Shown piece by piece: positions 11,141 to 21,707 of a DNA stretch of 36,798 nt; positions within the stretch are counted from its first letter, which is position 1; each line of letters starts with the position of its first letter. This stretch comes from Chondrus crispus. Lineage: Eukaryota; Rhodophyta; Florideophyceae; Gigartinales; Gigartinaceae. The notes beneath the pieces were generated by a model that saw only the letters and a program-made list of their open reading frames with translations, was not told where the DNA came from and did no database searches. The stretch is from positions 1 through 36,798 of the forward strand of contig NW_005178515.1 of NCBI RefSeq assembly GCF_000350225.1, written 5' to 3'. The translations under genes were made by a program, and so were the position numbers.

Positions 11141-14100
11141 CTATTCCGAATCATCATCGGTCTCCCTTGTTTTCCCTGGACCTTGCCAAGAAACCTTGAA
11201 CTTGTATTGCATGTGGATTTGATCTCCAAGCATATTTCTGTTCTTACGTCGTATGAAGTACATATGTCCCCGAACGAGACGTCCGTGGTTGTACAAAGTG
11301 GATTCTTTTTTGACTGCTTTCCCAACTAGCATCTCAGGGCGTTCATAGTAACCAGCACCTGCATGTTCCAGATCAGCACGTCCAAAGAGTATTGAGTACG
11401 GTGGGACCGTTACCAGTTTCGCTTCCACGAGATTCGCCCACATCTGCCTTTTGGGCTTACGGGCATACTTATAGATATGCGTACGAGGCCACTCCCAAAT
11501 GGCAGCGGGATCGCTTCCCGTGAAGATTGTAAAAAAGCTGCCATTACCACATTCGGATCCCTCTCTCGGTTCATCAGCTGCAAAATCTGAATGAATTACT
11601 TGCCTCTTGCAACCTCTTCCTGTCAGAATAATTCGACTTCCGCTGCTCGGAATGGAACACCCCTAATCCTCATCTGCAACTGAGGTAATGTTCCCTTCGT
11701 AATAAACACCTGCACTCATATCATAATACTCCCTATAGACATTGGGGATGCACTCGTGCGTATTGGGCTTCTTCATGCTCTTCGACGTCATCAGAAGGAG
11801 AAACAGCGCCATGGCCACAGTAACCTCAGCCTCCGCTTTGCACTCCCTCACTTCATATGCTTCATCCCCTTCTTCAGCACAACAGGCTTCCAGGTCCTCA
11901 AACAGAGCCTTTCGTTTTGTGATGAAACGAAGTTCGCCATCAGCGGCGTCGTTACCGGCGCTGTTCCTGTTATGAATTCTGCCCAAGTCTCTGTTCTCCG
12001 GCTCTTGATGAAGCCTTTCTCGGAAGGAAACAAAGCACTAAAGTACGTCAGAACGATTTCCCACGGATTGTTAGTCGGTGCAGCTGATAGAGCGTCACCC
12101 GGCTTCGGTGGGTCATCACATCCTACGACCATGAAATCTCGAAGAATGCAGTAACCGTTCTCGCGAACTTCCTGAGCCTTCCATGCAAAGAAGGCCCATC
12201 CGTAAGCTCTTGATGATGCTTCTTTCCATTCCATTTCTTCAAATTCGTCCTTTTCGGCACTGCTCTCTTCTGGATGAACATCTGATGTTTTGTTCGCGTG
12301 AAGAAGGCTCTCGTATCTCCTGTGAGTCTCTTCGGTCATGTGAGAGAGAGAGAAAGGGCCCATTCCTCTCTGCACCTGTATATTGGCGTGTCCCCACAGA
12401 CAGTGGTGAATGCGTTGAAGGTCTTCAGGACGAAGTAGTTGTACAGCCCGATGGTCCCCCGGGACTCCAAGAATCTGAAGGACCGGTGAGGTGCACTCAA
12501 TAATAGGATTCTTAGGTTCAGGCCAGTCGAGAGGTAACGTAGATAGCAAACCATGTAGACCGAAACTGAGCAACTGGAACCATTCTTTGTCATATCCAGT
12601 TCTAGGCTGAGTAAGTCGCAAGTGCTCCGGGAACGCAGGGAGGTGATCGTCAAATGGGCGGCGTTCTTGAACAAAGGGACGTTCCCCTTCCTCTCCCGCG
12701 GAAGGACTGCTCTCTTCAGACCCCTGTAGCCCCTCCTCAACCGGTTTGGGATCCTTATGTGGATCTTTCCTCGGAATATATAAAGCATCTATGTCGAAGT
12801 CGCTATACCTGCAAGGGAATGGCTTTTTAATGGACGTACTATTCTTCTGAGGCTTCCGACGGTATGCCTTCTGTTGTTTTGTATAGTTTTGCTTCAAAAA
12901 CATCAGCTCATTCGATGTTTTTGCTTGTTTTGTCCTCGAAGACTTGCGTTGTGTCACTATATGTTGGGATGTAAAGGAATCATCTTGGCCTTCGTGTTCC
13001 GAATCTCTTTGACTTGCGTCAGCAGCCCTGACTACCTGCCTGGCGAACTTTTTTCGGCGAGCAGAACACTCGTTTTGTCTTTTGGCTACAGATGCATTGG
13101 ATGATCCGTGGACCTGAAATTTGGCCATTGTGTTGACAAGCATATCACGGACAGTACTACCGGGAGAACTTAGCAAGTTCATGATCTTCTCCAGTGCCAT
13201 ACTGTATCGCTCACCCGTATCTCGTGTGATACTTTCCAGCTTCTGAACCTCTTCAAGGAATGTCCGTGCTCCATTTCTGAATGAACCCTTCGCACCTTTG
13301 TTTCTTACATACAACAGTAATCCCATGACACATTCTAAAGCAAGAATCTGCGTACCAGCTTCGAGGCGATGGAATGACGTATCCTCAACATGTGTCATCC
13401 TCATTACAGGGTTCCGGTTCCAAAGATTCCTGAATGTTTCATACACTTCTAGGTGTCTGTAGAAAGTCAATGTAATACAGGCAAATCGTCTTTGAGTGAA
13501 CTCCTTTTTGTCCGGAATGGGCCGAAAAAACATGAAGGACTTGAACACTGCTCGAGAATTCAGAGAAAGTTTCCTAGTCCTCAGCCGTTCGACAAGGGAT
13601 CTAATGCTTGAAACGGAGGAGTACACTAGGTCATCAAATGTAGCCGGTGCTCTTCTCTCCCCTCTCCGATTCAGTTCATTCTCAATAGCTATCATCTCCT
13701 CCTCAGTCATCTGAAGATCGTCAATTCTCTCCCAGAGGACAACTGTTACATACAGTCTGCTTTCGCTTGACAGGAGCCTTCGTTCTCTTGCCAATAGACG
13801 TTGAAACTTGTACATTGCAGAGGTTAGATGCAGCCCGTCGATTATAATGAGCTCGACGAGTCTCCGGTGTCCTTCCCCGTCCATTTTGTACAAAGGAAGC
13901 TCATTATTCTTGTTCCCAGGTCCAAACTCAAGCTTGGCAAACAGCTGTTCTCCTTTGAGTGTTCGGTGCGTAGCCGCGGAAACTTTTCCGAGGGATCCAG
14001 GGACGAAATGTCCTCGTCTCATCTCCTCGTAAGGATCCTCGACATGAGAGTTACGAATACTGCGAGTACTGAATGCTGGGAGTGCTAGTTGGTCGACACG

Positions 14101-14886
14101 AATCCGGATTTCCTTCTGAACGTAGTCCCCCAGACGAGCAGGAGGGGGAAGGCGATTCATGAGGTCATTAACTTCTTCGTCCTCTTCATTGTCCGAAATG
14201 TAAGAAATGTAGCCTTCGTAGCCATCAACATCCAACCCATATATTTCAACTGGTTGTCCAGAGAAATCGGAGAGAGCTGGCGCACATCTTCTAAGGGACT
14301 CCAGGGAATACGCCGCATCATTAAGAGCTGTTTCTGACGCACGCCTGGTCTCAACTTGTACCGGAGCCGGTACATCACTGACAGGAACTTTGTCGATCGC
14401 TTCGGGATCGCGCGCAAACGTGCGCGATTTGCTTTGCTCACCAGTCCTTCTCTCACTCCCTTGAGGATCTGCCTCAGGTAGGCTCAATGGCTTTCCATGC
14501 GGCAGCTCTTCGAATTGAAGGACGCGATTAACCAGTTGACGACGTTGTGCATTAGGCTTTGTAGTACGTGCTCTTCTCACGGGTTGTGACATCCGTTCCA
14601 TAACGCGCCGACGTTTGGACCCATGTGCATTGTTACCTCTCGAGATTTCCCTGAAGCCAGACCCGGGTGACCACGCAATGGCTACTTGCTCAGCACTGCT
14701 GCACCTTTTCGGGTCGGGAGAGCCGAAATCATGTACGTTATCCGTGACCACGCCGGACTCTCCCACTGGGGCCCCGACCGGTGCCTCGGGACCTTTCGAT
14801 GGCGCCCGGCTATCGTTCTTGGCGAAATCTTCTCCCCCCTCGTAACCATTCCATTCTTGACCATGGATGGTCGCTGAGCGACTCAT
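11141..14886 (-). pseudogene. Large protein with C-terminal Fe(II)/2-oxoglutarate dioxygenase domain, broken
   Basis: The longest frame opens before 14886; the first ATG is there (MSRSATIHGQEW). That frame ends at 11848. The coding signal shifts near 11900-11990 to another frame that runs to 11141 with a single TAG at 11663-11665. The C-terminal part shows the 2OG-Fe(II) oxygenase signature. HSD (codons near 11593-11585) is preceded by an Arg-Gln, and about 76 residues later comes ADLEHAGAGY, whose His codon is at 11363-11365. An Arg follows in RLVRGHMYF, giving HxD...H...R. An upstream strand, GYCILRDF, is typical of PhyH-like folds. Before it, IIIDGLHLTSAM followed by YVTVVLWE and a TxxDLV stretch looks ParB/sulfiredoxin-like (near 13.5-13.85 kb), which is tentative. 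The N-terminal region is low complexity with a basic GSKRRRV. Such oxygenases oxidise DNA bases, proteins or small molecules; the substrate cannot be told here. Confidence 0.65.
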
Positions 14887-15376
14887 ACGGATTTGAATCG
14901 CCGGGGGTGTACAGCGGTATGGACGTAGGGTGGCAGGAGCCACTTCTTGCGGGAGAGCGAAGGTTGAAACGGCAAGACTTCCGCTGTGGACGTTTCTTGG
15001 CTCCAGCGGCACTGAGTGGTTCCGCGAATGATATGCGCGAAAATACGCTTACAACTGAACCTTTGCAAGGTTGGTGCCTCTATCCCAAATTTAACCAATT
15101 TTTAAATATCAAATTTGTGCAGTTCAGAAAGACCAAACTTTCTACAAACGGCCCGGTTCTACAAAACGACGCCATCCAATATGAAGTGTTACCCTTATCT
15201 ACACACGCACACTTTCCTCCTCCTCATTTCACGTTCAAATCCAATCTAGACGTTGTCGCTCTTCTCTGCTGCATCGGCCGTCCATGTGAAGTACAAAACC
15301 GATGGCAAGGGCTCCGCACCACACTCTGCGATCCAAAGACTAACCGTTCTGCACTACGGGAGAACCTGCGCAAAGT
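14887..15376. promoter_or_regulatory. Divergent spacer between dioxygenase and methyltransferase genes
   Basis: Start regions of the minus-strand dioxygenase gene and the plus-strand methyltransferase gene face away from each other here, so both promoters should lie in this interval. AT-rich sequence near 15090-15120 (TTTTTAAATATC) could be a core promoter. Some plus-strand coding signal may begin already near 15253 in another frame. Confidence 0.35.
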
Positions 15377-17572
15377 TTGGGGGTACAGAATTCGTCTTCC
15401 GTCAATTTTTATCTCCAAAGGGATGGTGTCGTTCCCGAAGGAGCGACCAGCTTCAAGAGGAACATGATTAAACTTGCGCATTGCCGAGATTCATGTGCTC
15501 TGGATGTGGGCAACGCGGATGGTTACGACGTACGAAGCAGGCCCCTGATGGCTATCCGTGAGTGGACAAAAGATGGCGGAGGTGCGGAACTGCTCAGCAC
15601 ACTTGATTTCGATATCAACTCCACGGGCGTTGCAATTTTATTTTGATACCTTCGTGTATGCAAGCAATTTTGCAGTAATGGAGATGGCATCCCAGTCGGT
15701 CAAAACGTCGATACGTGCGTCTGGGACATCTTCAAAGCTACAAACGTGGAGTACGCTGCGATTTCATGCAAGTTTATGTCGAAATCGTAAGGAAAGTCGA
15801 ACGAATCGTTTATTACAAGTGTACCAACTACACTCCACCTGATCTGTTTCTTCTGGGCTCTTCAAATTCTATCGAGAAGAGCAGAACGCTACCACGCAGA
15901 CCGGAAGAGGGAACGCAAGAGGCGAGCCCGAAAACGCTCTTCAGTGAAGCCGTCTTACAACAAATTGAGATCCCATTCGCAAAGGGTTGCGAGTGTAGTT
16001 CAGTCTAATGCGCTTTGCTGGGATACTCTTCTGGAAGCAATTGGATTTATGAACTGTGAAGAGGGTCTCCTACCATACCTTCAATTCGATCTTGAGAAGG
16101 TTGACTTCGTCGTTTTCAAGGACTGTTCAGATGGATACGCACCAGCTTCTCAGAGAAAGTCTTTCAGAAATCCTGCGTGCAGTAATGGAGGACAACGTTT
16201 CGCGGCTCAGAGCCGCAGTGAGGATGTGGACGGAATTTTGCGCTCTCTTGTCGTGATGTTCGTCCAAGACGTATGCGATTGGATGAATGACGATACATTG
16301 TTTGGTTCCTCCTGTGTAGTGTGGAATGAAGCGAAGAGATTTGAAGTGCCGAGTGATAGATCACTTCCGCCTCGTTTCTCCAGTCTACCTCCGACAATTC
16401 TTGCTCGCTTTTCACTCTCCGTTCATCCATCTTTAGTTGTGGACACGAGCAAATTGAGTCAAAGGTGTAATGAGGATGTCACAATGGAAATTGCACAAGG
16501 AGAGACTGCTTCAGAGCAGGAAGGGGAGAGCACTTCAGACCCCGATACCGAACCATGCACAACGTCTTGCGAATGTGCAGACGCTAGGAGCAGGTTGAAA
16601 GGATATTTTGAAACAGCATTGTTTCGGGTCCACTGCTGTAATTTCGAGTCACTATGGGAAGAGGAGGAACGCATCACTCATGCGTCAATTGATTTCTCAC
16701 TGGTGGAATCGTCGAAGCTACTTTTGACTGAGCCACCCTCGTTAAAATCGGAGTGGATGTCGGAATCAGATGTCCCCATTCTATCAGAAGAACAAAGCAA
16801 ATTGTTTGTAGAATGCGCTAAAAATATGGTTGAAGTGGGCGGACATGCAATTATATTTTGCTCTGCAATGGACTTCTTCAGATGGGATACTTTTTTCAAA
16901 TCATGCACAGATGAAGACGGCAGAACGCCTTCATTTGAAGTGGATGACGTTCCGTTCGTACTCCTCCAGGATCGAGATGCTGAGCGTGGACAAAGCACAT
17001 GCGGAAATTTATTCGACTTTGCCATGCACGCAGAAAGAATTGAGGACAGTGTGAAGAGGTGTTCTGATCTGCGGCGGGACTCGTCGCGAGATGATGGTCC
17101 ATGCGAAAAGGTCGGTCATGGAGCAGTTCAGCTTGTACAATCGAGGTTCTCACCAACCAGTCACGTCGTGGACAATGTGCCTCTTTTACGAAGATCGGAA
17201 CCTTTCCATCGCAGGGGACTTGGAGATGTGCTGTTACCTCTCCATCGAAACCAGAAAAGCCAAAGCTTGCTTGAGGATCTGATATACCTCTTCACCATGC
17301 CAAATGACATTGTGGTGGATCCATTTGGGCGATCTTTCGCCACGGGAATTGCTTGTATGACATTGCCAGAGAGCGAAATCCGGTACTTCGTGGGCTGTAA
17401 AGCTAATCTGGAATGTTTCCTGTTTGCTGAAAGGAACCTTGAGAATATTGTTATTGCTCGAATGGAAAAAGAGGACAGCAATGGAAAGGAAGTTTTGAAC
17501 GATGCTGCCCTTGTGGTACTCCATTCACAAAGGGGAAAATCTGACAATTTCGATAAACTGGACTCGGGCTAG
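15377..17572 (+). pseudogene. DNA N6A/N4C-type methyltransferase-like protein, with stops
   Basis: One frame is open from about 15377 to TAG at 17570-17572 except for TGA at 15644-15646 and TAA at 15788-15790. The part from 15944 alone is 542 residues. It shows the permuted (beta-class, N6_N4_Mtase) order. The target-base motif comes first as LLLTEPPS (16718-16741; DPPY in the family), followed by helix and strand VEVGGHAIIFCSAMDFFRW, which matches the usual GG...IF segment. About 195 residues later comes the SAM-binding motif VVDPFGRSFAT (from 17312; DPFxGSGTT in active enzymes). The family's QK lies just before it in HRNQKSQSLLEDLI. Both key motifs deviate (E for D and S for Y; R and F in place of glycines), so activity is doubtful. 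The N-terminal region is unrecognised but has a basic stretch (ERKRRARKR). An MT-A70 enzyme is less likely, because that family has DPPW and no downstream DPF. Confidence 0.6.
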
Positions 17573-17691
17573 AGTGCACCGAAGGGGTTCGGGCCCTTTT
17601 CGGGTATCCCCTCGTACTTGATGAAATTTCTAAGCAAGATATGGAATGAATCACTCCTCGTCTCGTCGTTCAGAACAAGACCACCTTCTTC

Positions 17692-18282
17692 ATGGCCGCA
17701 GCTTTTACAAAACAAATTCATTCAATGGACAGAGCGGTGTTGAGGGCTTTTGAAGAGATTGAATTGGGTTTATACGTTCATGGAGAGTCACTGTTTGCAA
17801 GCAAAGCTTTCAGGAAGGGAGATGTACTTGGAACTTGCTACGGGACACTGGTATATCAAAATTTAGCCAGAAATGACTCCACTGATGACGATTTGAGACA
17901 GACATATGGAGTGGGAATTTGCAGTACTTCAGTGGAAGCCTGCAGCAGTTCGGCTTTATCTTACAAGGTATCTGATGCATCCAAGGACTTCTCCTGTACG
18001 CGTTTGGACTCTGGAAGGATTGCCATAGAGGTCTTTGTGGTTCCGGCGTCATTTTCTGTGTTCTCCCATATGCGTGTCACTCTAGTTGCGGCGAAGCCGA
18101 AACCTATGCGTCCGGCGACCCCAGCAAATCTTTCAGTAACTTTTGCGAACGTCTCAATACAGAGGAAGCGTAAGTCTGTGCGTAGCAGATACTATTTGAC
18201 AGAGGTTGATGCATTCTAAGTGATGGCGGTTTCAGATATCTCACCTGGCGTGGAGGTTACCGCATGCACAGAACAATGGTAG
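17692..18282 (+). pseudogene. SET-domain protein, interrupted by a stop
   Basis: The frame starts at the ATG at 17692 or the Met eight codons on, 119 bp after the methyltransferase gene. SET-N features are visible: GLYVHGESLFASKAFRKGDVLGTCYG matches the G-x-G-LFA...KG(D/E)x...Y-G strand pair, given here in pieces (ESLFASKAF, RKGDVLGTCYG). A middle segment, IEVFVVPASF then ANLSVTF, fits the family's loosely conserved core. A TAA at 18217-18219 is followed in the same frame by VMAVSDISPGVEVT, the expected DIxPGEEL strand, then TAG at 18280-18282. The canonical NHSC motif is not seen, so lysine methyltransferase activity is unlikely in this copy. A polyadenylation-type AATAAA follows at 18335. 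Confidence 0.5.
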
Positions 18283-18334
18283 CAACAACGTGTATTATAA
18301 ATGTTTACATCTAGATTTCACTTTCTTGTGCGGT

Positions 18335-18340
18335 AATAAA
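18335..18340 (+). promoter_or_regulatory. Candidate polyadenylation signal
   Basis: AATAAA lies 53 bp after the end of the SET frame, in AT-rich sequence, in the right place for 3' end formation of that gene. Confidence 0.3.
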
Positions 18341-19127
18341 GAAAGTTTTTGTTTAGAATCTAAGTTCCAACGCCATCCCAGGCAACGTCTGGGCCTGTAT
18401 GGCAGTGAAATCACACAGAAACGCAGCTGAGGACAGTTCGTCGACTAGTCACAAGGGCGGCGGCAGCAGCACGGACGCAGGCGGATTGCCACTAGCAACT
18501 GAATGAGGAGCAAGAAGGAAGCGGCCGGACAAGAGCTGCAACGGGTGTGTCGTTTCAGAGCGTCCAAACATGCTCTGTGATATCGAGGACATAGATTTCG
18601 GTTTCAAAGTTTGCGTTCTCTCCTTATTCCGTACTTTGCCCTTGCTATTATCACGTTTATGAATTCGTGCGAGAAGAAACGGCTATAAATGAAATACATC
18701 ACGTGTACATGTGTATGTAGGTGAAGTGGGCATAACATTCTTTCAGAATTGGCCCATTTTGCCGAAATCACGGAAAAAGGGTGACGTTGAGCTACAGCGA
18801 TTTCGCAGACAGATAACTTGCGTGCATCATCTCCCGCAGTGATCGCCCTTCCACCCTCAAAGTCACGAGTTTATGGCTGCCTCTGCTTCTAAAGCAAGAT
18901 GCCACACGTGAAGTTGTGTACTGTGTAGCATCTCTGGAAATTGTAGCACGCATGTGCAGCATGGCACTATATCTCTAAGAGCCACTTTATCGTGAAATCA
19001 GTCTCGACGATGTCCAACCCGCTGATCTCAGTGGAGAGCATTCCGTCTCCTTCTTCCAAAATTCTCTCCCTACCTCTCCCGTATCCCCCACACGCACCCC
19101 GCCTCCCGGCTCTACCCCTTCATCACC
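18341..19127. other. Spacer without a recognised gene
   Basis: No ORF with recognisable motifs, RNA gene or obvious terminal repeat was seen. If the genes at 1-18 kb form one element, its right end should lie here. A GC-richer patch begins near 18440 and again from about 19060. Confidence 0.3.
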
Positions 19128-19727
19128 ATGGGTCGCTCCCCCTTCCTGCGGAGCCCTGCGCGGTCGTCGTCCCCCGCCGCCCTGTCGCCTGAGGCCCAGT
19201 CGCGCCTGCTGTACCCGGCACACCCCGACCTGCGCCCGCGTGCCTTCAGGCTACTGCGCGAGCCAGTGTTCCGCCTGTGGTACAACGAGACTGTCTCCAT
19301 GGAGCGGGCGCGCACCACAGCCCGCATTGCCCGCTTGCGCGACGCGGGGCTGCTGAGCGCCACTGTCTCGCGGTCCAAAGGAGTCGAGTCGGGCCGCTAA
19401 GAAGCCGTCATCGACGCGCAACAAGTCTCCAAAGTGTTGCTAGCGGAGCTCAGTGCCGTGGCCAAGAACTGGGGCACGTACGCCAGGGATTCGGTTGCCA
19501 AGGCGCTCAACACGCCACCGACACCTTTGGCAAGTGGGACCTGCAACAGCAGCAAGTAGATAGACCAGGTTTTTATCTACGGGGCGTTCTAGAAGCGCTA
19601 GGGCAAGCTGTTCAAGCAGGTCGGGGAGCGGTATGGCAGGATGGTGCGGCACTGGAACAGATCTGTGAAGCATGCATCTGTAGGTGACGCATCGCGCGGC
19701 AAAGCGTTAACGCTTTCGCAGTCGCAG
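19128..19727 (+). pseudogene. Decayed GC-rich gene of unknown family
   Basis: One frame from the ATG at 19128 reads coherent protein sequence interrupted by a TAA at 19398-19400, a TAG near 19557 and two more TAGs just after 19587. Segments include EAQSRLLYPAHPDLRPRAF, TTARIARLRDAGLL, LAELSAVAKNWGTYARD and LFKQVGERYGRMVRHWN. No domain is recognised. The frame continues at its 3' end through the first palindromes of the cluster that follows, as if these had been inserted into it. Its GC content is clearly higher than that of the large element to the left and of the copia element to the right. Confidence 0.35.
19701..19716. repeat. Perfect 16-bp palindrome (cluster member 0)
   Basis: AAAGCGTT-AACGCTTT, self-complementary without spacer. 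It lies 11 bp before the 50-bp palindrome and inside the decayed gene. Confidence 0.7.
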
Positions 19728-19777
19728 CCCACACGCGCCAGAACAACCTCAATTGAGGTTGTGCTGGCGCGTGTGGG
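19728..19777. repeat. 50-bp loopless palindrome (cluster member 1)
   Basis: Two 25-bp arms meet at AATT with no spacer. Pairing position by position from the ends (CCCACACGCG / CGCGTGTGGG) gives 24 of 25 matches; the only mismatch is A against G-side C near the middle of the arm. Confidence 0.9.
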
Positions 19778-19866
19778 CAACCAATGCCAGGGTGTCGGAC
19801 GAGAGCCATTTCAGGCTAAGGAGCGTCGGCGTGGGGCAGGCAGCGGACGTAGTGGAGCAGATTTAT

Positions 19867-19926
19867 GACTTATGCAAGAATATGACAAGCAGTTTATGAA
19901 CTGCTTGTGATATTCTTGCACAAGTC
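19867..19926. repeat. 60-bp loopless palindrome (cluster member 2)
   Basis: Ends GACTT / AAGTC. Pairing from both ends gives 30 positions with two mismatches and one G-T wobble near the centre. There is no spacer. Confidence 0.9.
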
Positions 19927-19930
19927 ATAC

Positions 19931-19980
19931 ATCAAAACTGGCCCGCTCGCCTCTGCAGAGGCGGGCGAGCCAGTTTTGAT
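19931..19980. repeat. 50-bp loopless palindrome (cluster member 3)
   Basis: Ends ATCAAAACTGGC / GCCAGTTTTGAT, centre CTGCAG. All 25 positions pair except one C-A mismatch and one T-G wobble. It starts 4 bp after member 2. Confidence 0.9.
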
Positions 19981-19981
19981 T

Positions 19982-20026
19982 TCTGACCACCACAGGTGGC
20001 GCGTGGGACTACCTGTGGAGGTTAGA
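19982..20026. repeat. 45-bp inverted repeat with 13-bp loop (cluster member 4)
   Basis: 16-bp arms (TCTGACC... / ...GGTTAGA) with one mismatch and one wobble flank a 13-bp loop. It starts one base after member 3. Confidence 0.85.
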
Positions 20027-20140
20027 ACTCAAAATTATCGGACCTCCATTTCCAAAAAAAGTTTGGCCCAAAATTTTATCTCCTCAGAAGATCAAATTTA
20101 CCACCAGTAGCAATAATGTACCTTGTAGTGATGTATCAAT

Positions 20141-20151
20141 AGGTATCAAGG
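20141..20151 (+). promoter_or_regulatory. Candidate primer-binding site
   Basis: AGGTATCAAGG lies 12 bp before the gag start and resembles the initiator-Met tRNA primer site (TGGTATCAGAG) common in copia elements. No recognisable LTR end precedes it, so the assignment is weak. Confidence 0.25.
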
Positions 20152-20162
20152 ATGAATTCAAG

Positions 20163-21707
20163 ATGGTGAAGCCACTTCAGCACATTGCCTGGCTTGGTGC
20201 TTCTGTGTACGAGATGCCTTTGGAAGATGTGAACAAGTTTCTTGAGGCTGTCGCTTCGCTCCGCTCTTCCCCTGTTACAGAGCTTGTAAGCGGACTACAG
20301 GAACACTTGTCGAACCATGATAACGATGGAAGTTCAAGCCATGTGGATGGGATCCGAGAAGTCGATGGAGAGGCAGGAACAAGTGGACGCCTGGAAGAAG
20401 TTGTTCAGACGATGCCGCCAACTCACAACAATGGTGGTAATGGCACCAACGCTGCTTCCCGCCTAGGACCCGCTTTGGCCGGTGCCGTAGTCCCTCCCCG
20501 CCGAGGAACCTCTCGAAGCACCAGTTCGCAGGACTCAGCTCGGACTGTGCAGGCAATCTATGGAGCTTTCAAAGATAAGAAGTTTTCTGGAGATGCCTTG
20601 CAATCAATTGAAGAAACTATCCGGGACTATAACATCTTAGGAAATCAGCTTTTACTCAGTGATGAAATGAAGGCAATATGCATATTCGAAGATGCAGCGA
20701 AGTCCCACTTCATTTCCAATTGTCGTGAAAACATGACTTTCACATAGATGGAGAAGGTGATGAGGGATGAATTCGAGTCAGATGCTAGACGTCTACAAGT
20801 AGACATTACACTAAGAGGACTCAGGGTTGAACGCGTGATGTCCGAGAACGAGAATGTTGTGGACGAGTCAGATGCCCTCAACTGGCTGGTGAAGCGCATC
20901 AACAAATTGACACCGCAATGTCCAGAACGCTTCCGTTCTCAGGATAACAAGATTCAGTTTCTCCGTGATGCCGTGATTGGTAAGGAATGAGCTTCACAGG
21001 CTATTTGTCAGATCAATACGTCCAAGTATTCCTTCAATGGATTTGTGTCGGCCTTACGTGAAGGATTGCAGTATGGCGAAGAAGTGAAGCGTCACAAGTC
21101 TGCAGCACGCAGTACTGATCAACAAACGTTGTACCAGCAATATGGCCGCCCTCCGAGGAGTGTTGTGAAATTCCCTCGAAAACCAACCGGACCTTATCAA
21201 GGTAACCGTTTCCAAGGCAACGGAAGCTTCCCTTCTCGGGGGCAGTATCAGGGTGCTCCTGGCAGAAAGAACCCATTCGACAGGAAGGGAAATGGCATGC
21301 GCTGCAACCTTTGCGGATCTGACTCCCATTTTGCGCGTAATTGCTATCCGGGTGCCATGAAACAACATGCGCGGAACAGGATTGCTTCCGGTGTGCAGCC
21401 AGTACACATCATTGCCGAGCTATTCAAAGAGCTGGAAGCAGCTCACCATGTCAGAACCCAAGTAGACAGTGGAACTACAGACTCAATTGACGACTGTCCC
21501 ATTACAGACGACGTTGCCCCCCAGCTCAACCTCTTCGATGCGTTAACTGGTCACTTAGGCGACGTAGATGTCAAACATGATGTATCCGGCGAAATAGATG
21601 TGAGCTTCTATAAAGATGTTGACAAGGAGTGCATTACAAACCACATCGCATCCACCATGCACAGTCAGAGCAGCCGTGGTGACACCAACCCCTCGGGTTT
21701 TCAGTAG
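20163..21707 (+). pseudogene. copia Gag with zinc knuckle
   Basis: A single frame from the ATG at 20163 to TAG at 21705-21707 has stops at 20745-20747 (TAG) and 20988-20990 (TGA). The C-terminal part carries one CX2CX4HX4C zinc knuckle (CNLCGSDSHFARNC, 21303-21344), the RNA-binding module of nucleocapsid. Upstream is the helix-rich Gag body (YGAFKDKKFSGDALQSIEE). Gag coats the RNA in virus-like particles in the cytoplasm. Removing the two stops would leave one continuous Gag, so they look like single-base decay. The frame changes near 21690 into the protease. Confidence 0.75.

Noticed and set aside
15600..15800. Introns removing the two stops in the methyltransferase gene
   Set aside because: An AG after a pyrimidine-rich stretch exists near 15676, but no convincing donor precedes it, and coding sequence seems to continue in the same frame across both stops.
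16700..17450. MT-A70 (METTL3/14-like) RNA or DNA methyltransferase
   Set aside because: The DPPW signature is absent, and a DPF-type SAM motif follows about 195 residues later, which fits the N6_N4_Mtase order instead.
1103..18282. Stop-codon reassignment to explain internal stops
   Set aside because: TAA, TAG and TGA all occur inside frames, and frameshifts accompany them. Decay is simpler.
19701..20026. Hammerhead ribozyme, tRNA or CRISPR array
   Set aside because: There is no CTGATGA...GAAA core and no cloverleaf. The palindromes differ in sequence, so there are no direct repeats with spacers.
20027..20162. 5' LTR of the copia element
   Set aside because: I could not match this segment to anything after 25722. 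Only a weak primer-site-like sequence supports it.
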